DNA of 64,000 nt from Gemmatimonadota bacterium (GTDB lineage Bacteria > Gemmatimonadota > Gemmatimonadetes > Longimicrobiales > Gaopeijiaceae). The notes under the pieces are model-generated. The model saw nothing but the letters and a program-made list of their open reading frames with translations, was not told the origin of the DNA and did no database searches. The stretch is from the NCBI GenBank assembly GCA_007121455.1, contig SKKN01000052.1, positions 1-64,000 of the forward strand, in the 5' to 3' direction. Positions within the stretch are counted from its first letter, which is position 1, and each line of letters opens with the position of its first letter. The translations under genes and the position numbers were made by a program. Shown here piece by piece: positions 54,801 through 64,000 of the stretch.

Positions 54801-57260
54801 TCAGAACATGCCCTGATCGCCCATGGTGAAGTGGAACTTCCAGCCTCTCGGCTCTCGGTCGAACCCGTAGGCGAAATCGAGCCCGAGAGGACCGAATGGA
54901 GTCACGACTGTAGCCCCGATTCCCGCGCCGCGGAAGAGGCGGGAGGTATTGATCTCGTAAGGGCTCCGCCAGATGTTCCCTGCATCATAGAAGGCGGAGA
55001 TCGACAGCATGTTGCTCAGTCGAACGGCGTACTCGGCAGACACCTTGAAATACGCGTCCCCGAGACGGTCCACATCCAGGATGTCACCGGATCCGCGGTC
55101 GAAGTATCCCTCGGGGGTGAGAGTGGTCTCGTCATAGCCGCGTAGCGGTTTTCCGAACTGAACGCCACCGAGCCAGAATCGATCGAATGGGAACCGTTCG
55201 GCATCGCCCATGATCACTCCCCCCTCCGCATGGAGTCCGAGGGAGAACGTGGTCGGTCTTCCGTCCGGGCCGCCTCCGCCCAACTGGCCCACAGGTACCC
55301 ACCAACTCGTCTCCGCGGTCTGTTTCACGAAGCTTCCATCTCCTCCGAGCATGCCGCCGCTCACCTCGGTGTTGAGGCGCTGCTGTGAACCCACGGTCGG
55401 GAAGAGCGGATGATCGAGTGTCTGCCGACTGAGGCCGAGCAGAACCGTGCTCCGCGTACCGGTTGGCATGCCGAAGAGAGACGTGTCGTCCGCACCCGTG
55501 CGCAGCTCGAAGTCGGTTCGGGAGAGGGAGTAGCCGACGAAGAGCCGGGCCCAACGGGAGCCGGGAACGGGAAGCCCGAACCGGACCTCTCCACCCGTGC
55601 GCTTCCGCTGCCCGGTGGCGAACTGGAAGAAGCGGTCGCGCGAAGAGAAGAGGGAAACCGTGCCGCTCACCCGTGATTCGAAGAGAGCTGGATCCGAATA
55701 GGTCGTAGTGAAACTGTTCTGGTAGCGGCCGAAGTCCCACCGGACGCTACCCGACTTCGCCTGTCCGAACAGGTTCGGCTGGTCCCAACCCAGGAAGCCC
55801 GAAACCCCGGTCCCTCCTCCCATCGCAGTCCCGAAGTTGATCGATCCGGTCTGCTGCTCTTCCACCTCGAACGTGATGTCCACGTCTCCGGTTTCCGGAT
55901 CGGGGTTGATCTGCGGGAACGGCATGGGCGTGTCGAAGAACCCGAGGCCCGAAATGGCCTGGTAGCTTCGGAGGAGGCGTTCTTCGCTGTAGACGTCGCC
56001 GGGCAGCATGACGATCTGCTCCCGGATCACCCGGTCGTGCGTGAAGTCGTTGCCGACGATGTCGATTCGGTTGACGTAGGCCGGCTGTCCTTCTTCGATC
56101 GCCCATGCCACGTTGACCACGGGCGAGCCGTCGTCGTCGGACGTCCGTTCGATGACCGGGTCGATGCGGGCGTAGAGGTATCCGGAGTTCCGGTACCGTT
56201 GCTCCACGGACTCGGCGGCGTTCTCGAACGCGATCCGATCGAAGACCGCGGAGTCGTCGATGCTCCCGCGCGAGAGGCCCAACGTTTGAAGAAGTCCGCC
56301 CTCCTCCCGCTGGTAGTAGGCTTCCAGTTCGGACGTGGGGAAGCGCCGGTTGCCTTCGATGCTGAACCCTGCGATCCGGTATTGAGGCCCTTCGTCTACC
56401 TCGACCTCGATGCGCGCCTTTCCCGTCTCCTCATCGATGATCAGGCTGTCCCCGAGAACCTGGAAGTCCAGGTACCCGCTGGCTGCGTAGAAAAGAGGCA
56501 AGCGGGAGTTCAGGTCCTCGTCGAACGCTTCGATGTCGTATGAACCGTCCCTGAACCAGAGAAACCCCTCCTGGCGGGTGCTCATCACCCCACGGAGGTC
56601 GCTGGAAGGGAACGCGCTGTTGCCGCGGAACACGACGTCCGCGACGGTGACGCGATGGCCTTCCGTCACGTCGAGAACGAGCGCGATCCGTCCCGGTTGA
56701 TCGTCGATCGGCTCGAGCCTCTCCTCCACCTGGGCGAACGGAATTCCACGACGTGCCAGCTCATCCTTGATAAAGCGCTCGGCGCGGCGCACGCGTTCCG
56801 GGGAGTAGGGTTGGTTCGTGCGCAGGTCCACGGTATCGCGGACGGTTCGGGGGTTGAGACTCTCCAGTCCGCGGATGTCGATTCGCTGGATCACGTCCTG
56901 CTCCTCGACACGGAACGTCAGGATCACCGGCTCTCCTTCGCCTCCCGAAGCCTCCACCTGGACGTCCCGGAAAAGTCCAGTAGCCCAGAGGTTCTTGATC
57001 CCCCGCTGGATGTCCTGGAAGCTCATCCGGGTGCCGGCCTCGAGGCCGATGGTGCCGAGAATCGCCGCATCCTCGAGGGACACGGTACCCGCGACGCGCA
57101 CCGAATCCACGACCACGCCTGCCGCGTCCTCCTCGGGGACCTGGGCGTCGAGCGGATGTGCCGCCGCCCAGAAGAGCAGGGCGGCCGCAGCAAGCGAGGC
57201 TGCCGCCCGCGCGACAGCCCCGCTTGAAGACTGCATTCGAATCATCAACTGTTTCATCAC
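54801..57260 (-). CDS. bamA: outer membrane protein assembly factor BamA
   Basis: Omp85 protein of 819 residues that inserts beta-barrels in the outer membrane. A signal peptide (to about residue 40, HPLDAQ) is followed by five POTRA domains ([79 protein letters not shown]) and a 16-strand barrel with the [12 protein letters not shown] region. The last residue is Phe (MGDQGMF), as outer-membrane barrels require. It overlaps clpC by GTGA; ATG 57257 is the alternative. Confidence 0.95.
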   Translation of the reverse strand: MMKQLMIRMQSSSGAVARAAASLAAAALLFWAAAHPLDAQVPEEDAAGVVVDSVRVAGTVSLEDAAILGTIGLEAGTRMSFQDIQRGIKNLWATGLFRDVQVEASGGEGEPVILTFRVEEQDVIQRIDIRGLESLNPRTVRDTVDLRTNQPYSPERVRRAERFIKDELARRGIPFAQVEERLEPIDDQPGRIALVLDVTEGHRVTVADVVFRGNSAFPSSDLRGVMSTRQEGFLWFRDGSYDIEAFDEDLNSRLPLFYAASGYLDFQVLGDSLIIDEETGKARIEVEVDEGPQYRIAGFSIEGNRRFPTSELEAYYQREEGGLLQTLGLSRGSIDDSAVFDRIAFENAAESVEQRYRNSGYLYARIDPVIERTSDDDGSPVVNVAWAIEEGQPAYVNRIDIVGNDFTHDRVIREQIVMLPGDVYSEERLLRSYQAISGLGFFDTPMPFPQINPDPETGDVDITFEVEEQQTGSINFGTAMGGGTGVSGFLGWDQPNLFGQAKSGSVRWDFGRYQNSFTTTYSDPALFESRVSGTVSLFSSRDRFFQFATGQRKRTGGEVRFGLPVPGSRWARLFVGYSLSRTDFELRTGADDTSLFGMPTGTRSTVLLGLSRQTLDHPLFPTVGSQQRLNTEVSGGMLGGDGSFVKQTAETSWWVPVGQLGGGGPDGRPTTFSLGLHAEGGVIMGDAERFPFDRFWLGGVQFGKPLRGYDETTLTPEGYFDRGSGDILDVDRLGDAYFKVSAEYAVRLSNMLSISAFYDAGNIWRSPYEINTSRLFRGAGIGATVVTPFGPLGLDFAYGFDREPRGWKFHFTMGDQGMF

Positions 57261-59737
57261 GTCTTTGTGGCCGAAGCCTCCCGCAGGGAGAGGGATTCGC
57301 CATCCGATTCGACCCCCACCTCGATCTCGGCCCCGGCTCCGAACTCGGCCAGGAGGATCTTCTCCGAAAGTGGGTCCTCGAGATAGCGCTGGATCGCGCG
57401 ACGGAGAGGACGGGCACCGAACTTCTGGTCGTAACCCCGTTCCACGAGGAAGCTGGTGGCTTCCTCCGTCACCCGCAAAGTGAGCTCCTCCTCCGAGAGC
57501 CGTCCCCTGACCTCCTCGAGGAGGATGTGGACGATCTGACCGATCTGCTCCCGGTCGAGAGGATGGAAGACGATCGTATCGTCCACCCGGTTCAGGAACT
57601 CGGGGTTGAACGCACGCTCGATCTCTTCCTTCACCTTCTGACGCATCACCTCGTAGCTCGACTGGGCGTCACCCTGGTGGAATCCTAGCCCACCTCCCTT
57701 CGAGATGTCCCGTGCTCCGAGATTCGAGGTCATGATCAGGACCGTGTTCTTGAAGTCGATCACCCGGCCGTAGTTGTCGGTCAGGTGGCCTTCATCCAGG
57801 ACCTGGAGGAGGATGTTGAAGACATCGGGGTGTGCCTTCTCGATCTCGTCGAGCAGCACGACCGAGTACGGTCTTCTGCGCACGGCCTTGGTCAGGGTTC
57901 CCGAATCCTCGTATCCGACGTAGCCCGGAGGTGCGCCGATCAGCCTGGAGACCGAGAATTTCTCCATGTACTCGCTCATGTCGACGCGGATCAAGGCATC
58001 CCGGTCCGCGAACAAGAACTCCGCGAGCGCACGAGCCAACTCGGTCTTTCCGACACCGGTCGGTCCACTGAAGATGAACGATCCGATCGGCCGGTTCGGG
58101 TCTTTCAGGCCGGCCCGACTCCGCCGAATCGCACGTGAGATGGCCTCGATCGCATCGTTCTGACCCACGATCCGCTTGTGTAGCTCGTCTTCCATGTGCA
58201 CGAGACGGTCCGTCTCCGCCTGCCGGAGGCGGGTCACCGGGATACCCGTCCACCGGCTCACGATGAAGGCGACTTCCTCGGTCGAGATCTCAGGGCGGTG
58301 TTTCTTCCGCTCCTCCTCCCACTCGTCCTGCCGGGTTCGGATCTGCTGCTGCAACTCGCGCTCCTCGTCCCTGAGCTCGGCTGCACGCTCGAAGTCCTGG
58401 TCCCGGATCGCTCCCTCCTTCTTGTCTCCGATCGAGCTCAGGCTCTCCTTCAACTCCTCCATCTCCGGCGGAGGAACCTGACTCGCGATTCGCGCCCGTG
58501 CACCGGCCTCGTCGATCACGTCGATGGCCTTGTCCGGGAGGAACCGGTCCGTGATGTATCGGTCCGACAGCTTGGAGGCGGCGTCGAGAGCCTCGTCGGG
58601 GATCACCACGCGGTGGTGGTCCTCGTAGTGTGTTCTGAGTCCTTTCAGGATCTCCACCGCCTCGTCGACCGCGGGTGGGTCCACGATCACCGGCTGGAAC
58701 CGGCGCTCGAGGGCTCCGTCCTTCTCGATGTACTTCCTGTACTCGTTGAGGGTCGAGGCTCCGATGCACTGAAGCTCCCCGCGCGCGAGCGCCGGCTTCA
58801 GCATGTTCGATGCATCGATCGCGCCCTCCGCCGCACCCGCGCCGACGAGGGTGTGAAGCTCGTCGATGAAGAGAATCACGTTCTTGTTCTGGGAGACCTC
58901 GGTCATGACGGCCTTCAGCCGTTCCTCGAACTGGCCTCGGTACTTCGTACCGGCGATCACGGCGGCCATGTCGAGCGCGAGGACCCGGTGGCCCTTCAAC
59001 GCCTCCGTTACCTCACCCTTGGAAATGAGCTGGGCCAGCCCCTCGACGATCGCGGTCTTCCCCACTCCGGGCTCACCGATCAGAACCGGATTGTTCTTCT
59101 TCCGGCGGCAGAGAATCTCGATCACTCGCTCGATTTCGCTCGTTCGTCCCACCGTCGGATCGAGCTTGTCGTCGCGGGCCAACTCCGTCAGGTCCCGGCA
59201 AAAGTGATCGAGGGCAGGCGTCTTCGACTTCTTCTCGCCCTTTCCGGGAGACGGACTCGAAGGGGCCCCACCGATTCCGGCGGGCTCTGAGGGGTTCACC
59301 TCGGAGCCGAGAACCTTCAGGGTCTCCGTCCGCGCGTCGTCCAGGCTGATTCCCATCGAGTTCAGCACCTGTGCGGCGATTCCCTTCTCCTCCCGGAGCA
59401 GGCCCAGGAGGAGGTGTTCGGTGCCCACATAGGAGTGATTGAGCTCGCGAGCTTCCGCCATTGCGAACTCGAGCACTTTCTTGGCGCGCGACGTATACGG
59501 CAACTCGCCGAGCGCGATGGTCGCCTTCCCCTTCTTGACGGACTCCTCGATCCGCTCGTGTACCTGGTCGAGGTCCGCATTGAGGTTGGTGAGGACGGCC
59601 GCAGCCACCCCCTCTCCCTCCCGGATCAGGCCCAGAAGAATATGCTCCGTCCCCACGTAATCGTGCTGGAGGCGGATGGCTTCGTCTCTCGCCATGGCGA
59701 GGACTTTTCGCACTCGGTCCGTGAAGTTGTAGTTCAT
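57257..59737 (-). CDS. clpC: AAA+ unfoldase ClpC
   Basis: 826 residues: two N-terminal Clp_N repeats ([35 protein letters not shown]), AAA domain 1 with Walker A GEPGVGKT and Walker B LFIDELHT, a UVR middle motif ([20 protein letters not shown]), AAA domain 2 with GPTGVGKT and [11 protein letters not shown], and the C-terminal LGARDIS and [13 protein letters not shown] region. It unfolds substrates for ClpP; with McsB it would degrade phosphoarginine-marked proteins. clpC-mcsB-mcsA occur here in a diderm, LPS-producing organism. Confidence 0.96.
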   Translation of the reverse strand: MNYNFTDRVRKVLAMARDEAIRLQHDYVGTEHILLGLIREGEGVAAAVLTNLNADLDQVHERIEESVKKGKATIALGELPYTSRAKKVLEFAMAEARELNHSYVGTEHLLLGLLREEKGIAAQVLNSMGISLDDARTETLKVLGSEVNPSEPAGIGGAPSSPSPGKGEKKSKTPALDHFCRDLTELARDDKLDPTVGRTSEIERVIEILCRRKKNNPVLIGEPGVGKTAIVEGLAQLISKGEVTEALKGHRVLALDMAAVIAGTKYRGQFEERLKAVMTEVSQNKNVILFIDELHTLVGAGAAEGAIDASNMLKPALARGELQCIGASTLNEYRKYIEKDGALERRFQPVIVDPPAVDEAVEILKGLRTHYEDHHRVVIPDEALDAASKLSDRYITDRFLPDKAIDVIDEAGARARIASQVPPPEMEELKESLSSIGDKKEGAIRDQDFERAAELRDEERELQQQIRTRQDEWEEERKKHRPEISTEEVAFIVSRWTGIPVTRLRQAETDRLVHMEDELHKRIVGQNDAIEAISRAIRRSRAGLKDPNRPIGSFIFSGPTGVGKTELARALAEFLFADRDALIRVDMSEYMEKFSVSRLIGAPPGYVGYEDSGTLTKAVRRRPYSVVLLDEIEKAHPDVFNILLQVLDEGHLTDNYGRVIDFKNTVLIMTSNLGARDISKGGGLGFHQGDAQSSYEVMRQKVKEEIERAFNPEFLNRVDDTIVFHPLDREQIGQIVHILLEEVRGRLSEEELTLRVTEEATSFLVERGYDQKFGARPLRRAIQRYLEDPLSEKILLAEFGAGAEIEVGVESDGESLSLREASATKT

Positions 59738-59765
59738 CTCCTCACTCTACGGGCGTACGGGCGGT

Positions 59766-60896
59766 TCAACCGCCCGAGTGTTCCGGGGGATCGTCCTCCG
59801 AAGGGTCCACGTCGGGGTTGATCACCCCTTCGGTGGCAAGAATCCTGCGAACATAGGCGGCTCGGTGGGTGTCGCACTCCGCAGCGGGAAGCTCTCGACC
59901 GGCCGCCTCTTCAAGGTGAGCGGTTTGCGTGAAGATCATCACCTTGTTGAGGGAGTATACACGGAGACCAGGGAGGAGTTTCAAGCTCGCGCCGAGCCTC
60001 ACGCCACTCATGAGGTTCATCAACTCCTCGAAGGATAGGGACCGGGCGTGGCGAAGTAAACCGTACGCCCGCCATATCTTATCCTCCGTGACACCGGCTG
60101 CGTCGCGCAGGAGGACCTGTCTGGCCTGCATCTCGTAGGTGATGACCTGTCGAACGATCTTGTCCAGGTGGTCGACGAGGTCTTCCTCACTCTTCCCGAG
60201 CGTGGTCTGGTTCGAGAGCTGGAAGAAGTTTCCGACCACTTCGGAGCCCTCACCATAGAGGCCTCTGAAGGTCAGCCCCACCTGACTCAGCCCCTGGAGG
60301 ACCTTCCCGATCTCCTTCGTAAGCACCAGCGCGGGCAGATGCACGAGGACCGAGGCCCTCAGTCCCGTACCGACGTTCGTGGGGCAGCTCGTGAGAAAGC
60401 CGAACTCGTGGTGATACGCGTAGGGAAGCTCCCGGCCGAGTTCCTCGTCGAGAGAGTCCAGCCTCGCCCACGCTTCCTGGAGCCTGAGCCCCGAGAGGAG
60501 GGTCTGGAGGCGAAGGTGGTCCTCCTCGTTCACCATCACGGAAATCGGGTCCCGGTGCGAGAGGACGACCGCCGTCCCAACCTGAGGTCCGTCCCCGTTC
60601 TCGCCCACCAGGTCGCGTGAGACGAGTCGGCGCTCCAGTAGGATCCTCCGCACCCGAAGAGGGACCTCGTGGAGCTCTCGCGTCGTCGTTTCATTCAGGG
60701 CGGGCACCTTGCCGCCGAGATCCTCGATGCGGTGGAGGACGGCCTTTCGGTCGTTCACGCGGGCGCGTGGCCCGAAGGCGTGGCCCTGGAGGTTCCGGGC
60801 GAGGCGGGCACGGGTCGAGAGGACGACATCGGAGTGATCGCCACTCGCATCCAGCCAACCCAGGCCGAAGTCCGGGATCGTTCGAAGCTCGTCCAT
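59766..60896 (-). CDS. mcsB: protein arginine kinase McsB
   Basis: Guanido-kinase-like enzyme that phosphorylates arginines on proteins to mark them for ClpCP. Motifs: VVLSTRARLARNLQG (ATP-binding, phosphagen kinase fold), AVVLSHRDPISVMVNEEDHLRLQ, FGFLTSCPTNVGTGLRASVLVHLP and a C-terminal VRLGASLKLLPG region. 376 residues is close to the Bacillus enzyme. ATG 60896 shares one base with the mcsA stop (TGATG). Confidence 0.95.
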   Translation of the reverse strand: MDELRTIPDFGLGWLDASGDHSDVVLSTRARLARNLQGHAFGPRARVNDRKAVLHRIEDLGGKVPALNETTTRELHEVPLRVRRILLERRLVSRDLVGENGDGPQVGTAVVLSHRDPISVMVNEEDHLRLQTLLSGLRLQEAWARLDSLDEELGRELPYAYHHEFGFLTSCPTNVGTGLRASVLVHLPALVLTKEIGKVLQGLSQVGLTFRGLYGEGSEVVGNFFQLSNQTTLGKSEEDLVDHLDKIVRQVITYEMQARQVLLRDAAGVTEDKIWRAYGLLRHARSLSFEELMNLMSGVRLGASLKLLPGLRVYSLNKVMIFTQTAHLEEAAGRELPAAECDTHRAAYVRRILATEGVINPDVDPSEDDPPEHSGG

Positions 60897-61423
60897 CAGG
60901 CGCCTTCGCCCGCCGGCTCCATGGATCGGATCTGATCCCGAAGCTTGGCGGCTCGTTCGAAGTCCTCGTTGTCGACCGCCCGCCGAAGCTTTCTCCTGAG
61001 CCCCGCGAGGCGTTTGTCTCGCTCGCTCTGGGTCGGATCGGGCGGCAGGTAGACCTTGCCGACGTGCTGGGTGCTTCCGTGGATGCGCCGCAAAAGACCC
61101 CGGAGGTGGGGCTCGAAGGAGGCGTAGCAGTGCGGGCAGCCCAGTCTTCCGGATTCCCTGAAGTCGGAGAAGGTGAGCTGACAGAACGAGCAGGAGTCGC
61201 TTCGGACGACTTCGGAAATCGAGGCCCCCCCCTCCTCGCCCATCTGGGCGAGAAAATCGGAGAGCGGAGTGGTCTCCGCCGAACCACCGGTGTCGAGTCC
61301 CCGGGCCGCAGCGCACCGCTCGCAGAGGTGCACGGTCTTGGTTTCGTCGTTCACGATCTGGGTCAGATGGATGACTGCCTTCCCTGACCCGCATTCGTCG
61401 CACATCATGGCACCCTCTGTCAC
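60896..61423 (-). CDS. mcsA: McsA, zinc-finger activator of McsB
   Basis: 175 residues with two zinc-binding regions, MCDECGSG...HLCERCA (CxxC pairs) and SCSFC...LGCPHCY, and a UVR motif at the C-terminus (DNEDFERAAKLRDQIRSM) like the one in ClpC. McsA binds and stimulates McsB. It overlaps lolD by ATGA and mcsB by TGATG. Confidence 0.93.
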   Translation of the reverse strand: MTEGAMMCDECGSGKAVIHLTQIVNDETKTVHLCERCAAARGLDTGGSAETTPLSDFLAQMGEEGGASISEVVRSDSCSFCQLTFSDFRESGRLGCPHCYASFEPHLRGLLRRIHGSTQHVGKVYLPPDPTQSERDKRLAGLRRKLRRAVDNEDFERAAKLRDQIRSMEPAGEGA

Positions 61424-62169
61424 GCGTCGTCTGAGGGACGAAGAACCCCATCCGCAAGGTGCAGGGTTCGATCCGCCCTGTCTGCGAGCTCCAGGTTGTG
61501 CGTCACGAGAACCATGGTGAGTTCTCGCTCCTCCCGAAGCTCGAAGAGGAGGTCGTGGAGCTCGTCACTCGTCCGTCGATCCAGGTTCCCGGAAGGTTCA
61601 TCTGCCAGCAGGACCGTGGGGTGGTTTGCGAGCGCTCGCGCGACCGCGACCCGCTGCTGCTCCCCACCGGAGAGCTGCCACGGCTTGTGGTTCAGCCGAG
61701 GCGCCAGTCCTACGGCTTCAAGGAGCCGTCTGGCACGTTCGTTTGCCTCCTCCGGATCCGCGCCTCCAATCAGCGCCGGCACCGCCACGTTTTCCAGCGC
61801 GGTGAACTCCCGGAGGAGGTGATGAAACTGAAAGACGAAGCCCACGTGCTGGTTGCGGACGCGAGCCATCTGACCTGAACCGAGCCCCGAGAGGTCGGCG
61901 CCCCCGACTCGCACTATCCCCGAGGTTGGACGATCGAGGCCTCCGAGCACGTGAAGAAGAGTGGATTTTCCAGTTCCGCTTTGCCCGACGACCGCCACTA
62001 CTTCTCCGTGTTCGACGCCTACGTTTACACCCTCGAGTACCCGGAGTTCACTCCCGTCTCCGAGGCGGAAGGAGCGGCACAGATCGACCGCTTCCAGGGC
62101 AGTCGGCCTCGCGCCGAGATCGGCGGCCGCCGTTCTGGTCCGGCTCTCCTCCGGCCGCGCATCACTCAT
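61420..62169 (-). CDS. lolD: lipoprotein-releasing ABC transporter ATPase LolD
   Basis: ATPase of the LolCDE system that extracts outer-membrane lipoproteins from the inner membrane. Walker A GQSGTGKST, Q-loop VFQFHHLLREF, signature LSGGEQQRVAVARAL, Walker B LLADEPSGNLD and H-loop VTHN are complete. The MacB/LolD subfamily is supported by the adjacent lolC (start overlaps the lolC stop by eight bases). Confidence 0.93.
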   Translation of the reverse strand: MSDARPEESRTRTAAADLGARPTALEAVDLCRSFRLGDGSELRVLEGVNVGVEHGEVVAVVGQSGTGKSTLLHVLGGLDRPTSGIVRVGGADLSGLGSGQMARVRNQHVGFVFQFHHLLREFTALENVAVPALIGGADPEEANERARRLLEAVGLAPRLNHKPWQLSGGEQQRVAVARALANHPTVLLADEPSGNLDRRTSDELHDLLFELREERELTMVLVTHNLELADRADRTLHLADGVLRPSDDA

Positions 62170-63415
62170 GGCGAATTGCTTCGACCGGCTGGAGGCGAGA
62201 AGCCTGCAACGCCGGATAGATGGTCGCGAGGAGCGAGATCAAGAGGCTCACGCAGACGATCAGGACCACGTCACGGGGATTCACCGAAATGGGAAGTCGA
62301 TCGATGAAGTAGATGTCGGGTGGAATGGTGATGAGCTCGAAGCGGTCCAGCGCCCATGCGAGCCCGAGCCCGAAGAGCACGCCAAGCGCCGTCCCGATCG
62401 CGCCGATCGATAGCCCCTGGAGGACAAAGATCCGGAGCACCTGGCGGTCCGTCATGCCCATCGACTTCAGGATTCCGATCTCCCGGGTGCGGTCCACCAC
62501 GACCATCACGAGTGTGCTCACGATGTTGAAGGCCGCGACCAACACGATCAGGGAAAGGATCAAGCCCATCGCCAGCTTCTCGAGCTGGAGCGCGGAGAAG
62601 AGGGACTGGTGCGTCGTGATCCAGCTTTCGACAAAGTAGGGAAACCCAACCCGTTCCCGGATCGTGCGCCCGACTGCAGTCGCATCCCACGGATCGACGA
62701 TCCGAACCCCGAGCCCGGAGACCTGATCGGCCTCTTCCACGCCCAAAAGCCCCTGCACCACATCCAGGGGGGCGTACATGTTCGAGAGGTCGTACTCGTA
62801 CATCCCCGTCGTGAAGGTCCCGGTCACCTCGAACTGACGGAGAGCGGGTCGGAGACTTCCGAATGGATCGGTGCGAATGTTCTCAAGGGAGACGGTGAGC
62901 ACCGTATCCCCGGGCATGGCCTGAATCCTCTCGGCGAGCCGGCTCCCCAGGATCAGTGGAGGAAGCCCCGAGGCCGTGGGCTGAAGGGAGTGAACCCCCT
63001 CCTGGATCTCCCGCTCCATCTCCGTGACCGCCTCGGTGGCATTGAGGTCGACTTCCACCCCGTACAGGTCCGCCGCCTGGGCGTACTCCTCGTCGCGAAG
63101 GATTGCCACCTTGGTGAGGATGAACGGTGCGGCGGCCACGACCTCATCCACCTCGCGGACCTCCTCCATGACGCTCTGCCACTCACTCATTCGCAGGGCC
63201 GGGCCGTACTCGAGGACCAGCACGTGCGGAGTGGAGCCGAGAATCTTTCCGTGGAGCTCGGTCTGCATCCCGTTCATCACGCCGAGGACCACGATCAGGG
63301 CGGTAACGCCGACCGTGATCCCGCCCAGGGCGATCCACGTGATGAAGGAGAGGAGCCGTCCCTTTTTCCTGGACGCCAGATAACGTCGGGCGATGAACCA
63401 TTCCAACCGCTTCAT
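62162..63415 (-). CDS. lolC: lipoprotein-releasing system transmembrane protein LolC/LolE
   Basis: 417 residues: one membrane helix at the N-terminus (about 22-48, FITWIALGGITVGVTALIVV), a large periplasmic domain, then three helices in the FtsX-type C-terminal part, with GILKSMGMTDRQVLRIFVLQG. Motif FIARRYLASRKKGRLLSFI marks LolC/E. Only one such gene is present, so a homodimer (LolF-like) may replace the LolC/LolE pair. lysS lies just upstream. Confidence 0.92.
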   Translation of the reverse strand: MKRLEWFIARRYLASRKKGRLLSFITWIALGGITVGVTALIVVLGVMNGMQTELHGKILGSTPHVLVLEYGPALRMSEWQSVMEEVREVDEVVAAAPFILTKVAILRDEEYAQAADLYGVEVDLNATEAVTEMEREIQEGVHSLQPTASGLPPLILGSRLAERIQAMPGDTVLTVSLENIRTDPFGSLRPALRQFEVTGTFTTGMYEYDLSNMYAPLDVVQGLLGVEEADQVSGLGVRIVDPWDATAVGRTIRERVGFPYFVESWITTHQSLFSALQLEKLAMGLILSLIVLVAAFNIVSTLVMVVVDRTREIGILKSMGMTDRQVLRIFVLQGLSIGAIGTALGVLFGLGLAWALDRFELITIPPDIYFIDRLPISVNPRDVVLIVCVSLLISLLATIYPALQASRLQPVEAIRHE

Positions 63416-63446
63416 CGTCGAAGTCCCCTCGTCACTCGCCTCGCCC

Positions 63447-64000
63447 TCACTCCGGACGAAGGATCGGGAAGAGGATGACTTCGCGGATCGTCGGCTGATC
63501 GGTGAGGATCATGACGAGGCGGTCCACTCCGATTCCGACACCCCCGGTGGGAGGCATCCCGTATTCCATCGCCTGGAGGTAGTCCTCGTCAATCGGGTGG
63601 GATTCGTCGTCGCCCGCCCCTGCCAGTCGAACCTGATCTTCAAAGCGGGCCCTCTGGTCGAGCGGGTCGTTCAGCTCCGAGAACGCATTCGCCACTTCCT
63701 GGCCGGCGACGAAGAGTTCGAATCGTTCCGTGAGCTTCGGCTGGCCCCGCTTGGGCTTCGCAAGCGGGCTGAGCTCCCGGGGGTAGTCCACGACGAACGT
63801 CGGCTGCACCAGGTCGCCTTGCACCAGTGCGTCGAAGAGCTTGTCCAGGAGCTTTCCCCTTCCCGCCCCTTTGAGGTCGGGTATGCCGAGGGATTCCGCC
63901 CGGTTCCGCAGGTCGGCATCGGTGAGGTCGTCCAGCGCCGCGCCCAGCTCGCCCTCCAGCGCTTCTACGAACGGAAGACGTCGGAATGGAGGCTTGAATG
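63447..64000 (-). CDS. lysS: lysyl-tRNA synthetase, 3' part
   Basis: Class II synthetase; only the C-terminal about 180 residues fall in the window, the start lying beyond the right edge. Visible are [40 protein letters not shown] and motif 3 [17 protein letters not shown] followed by [13 protein letters not shown]. All are diagnostic of LysS. The last 31 bases before lolC show no terminator, so the two are probably cotranscribed. Confidence 0.95.
   Translation of the reverse strand, partial: FKPPFRRLPFVEALEGELGAALDDLTDADLRNRAESLGIPDLKGAGRGKLLDKLFDALVQGDLVQPTFVVDYPRELSPLAKPKRGQPKLTERFELFVAGQEVANAFSELNDPLDQRARFEDQVRLAGAGDDESHPIDEDYLQAMEYGMPPTGGVGIGVDRLVMILTDQPTIREVILFPILRPE

Overview
The window is GC-rich, gene-dense bacterial chromosome from a diderm, LPS-making organism. 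It carries kdsB/A/C/D, lptC/A/B, lpxD/C/A/B/K, bamA, skp and lolCD together with genes better known from Bacillota: clpC-mcsB-mcsA (protein-arginine phosphorylation) and a bacillithiol-ligase homologue (bshC). This mix, the LpxC-FabZ fusion and the gene order suggest Gemmatimonadota or a close relative. The taxon is an inference; there is no rRNA gene here.

Layout. 316-9186 (+): a glutamine amidotransferase, then kdsB-pyrG-kdsA-kdsC-kdsD-lptC-lptA-lptB, mostly joined by ATGA-type overlaps; this is CMP-Kdo supply followed by LPS export. 9240-19676 (+): rpoN, then a surface-glycan block (GT2, UDP-GlcNAc 2-epimerase, GT4, YfhO-like protein, flippase-like protein, polyprenol-phosphate sugar synthase, zinc-ribbon protein, acyltransferase). 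20191-27782: a YfgM-like protein, DUF423, a sirtuin, tRNA-Arg, and an oxidative-stress island: oxyR, a textbook four-element OxyR box, two copies of a leader-like repeat, an Rrf2 Fe-S regulator and an exported KatG. 27783-28568 is a decayed stretch with remnants of an S9 peptidase and a CapA-like protein. 28569-36653: pgl, a hypothetical protein, then yqaA-pcm-surE-merR-gpsA-plsY-der-DUF512 on the minus strand. 36803-43851 (-): tRNA-Gly, a TPR lipoprotein, gltX, uvrC, murJ. 43897-54095 (-): bshC, a methyltransferase, rlmH and the lipid A operon lpxK-lpxJ-like-lpxB-small membrane protein-Gfo/Idh-lpxA-lpxC/fabZ-lpxD (listed here in reverse of transcription). 54193-64000 (-): skp, bamA, clpC, mcsB, mcsA, lolD, lolC and the 3' part of lysS.

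How it fits together. Nearly the whole envelope supply chain is here: CMP-Kdo synthesis, lipid A assembly, LPS transport, beta-barrel insertion (BamA, Skp), lipoprotein sorting (LolCD), phospholipid synthesis (GpsA, PlsY, acyltransferases) and lipid II flipping (MurJ). A second theme is thiol/redox stress: OxyR, KatG, an Fe-S Rrf2 regulator, BshC and ClpC-McsAB.

The least expected items are: the OxyR box with a duplicated leader element (hairpin plus a short reading frame) in front of the regulator gene and of katG; a 44-residue membrane-protein gene hidden between a Gfo/Idh dehydrogenase and lpxB, with lpxB apparently starting at CTG in a CTGA overlap; an LptB ATPase with about 150 extra N-terminal residues; and a GnnA-like dehydrogenase between lpxA and lpxB with no visible GnnB partner. 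I found no CRISPR array, transposase, phage gene or recognisable defence system.
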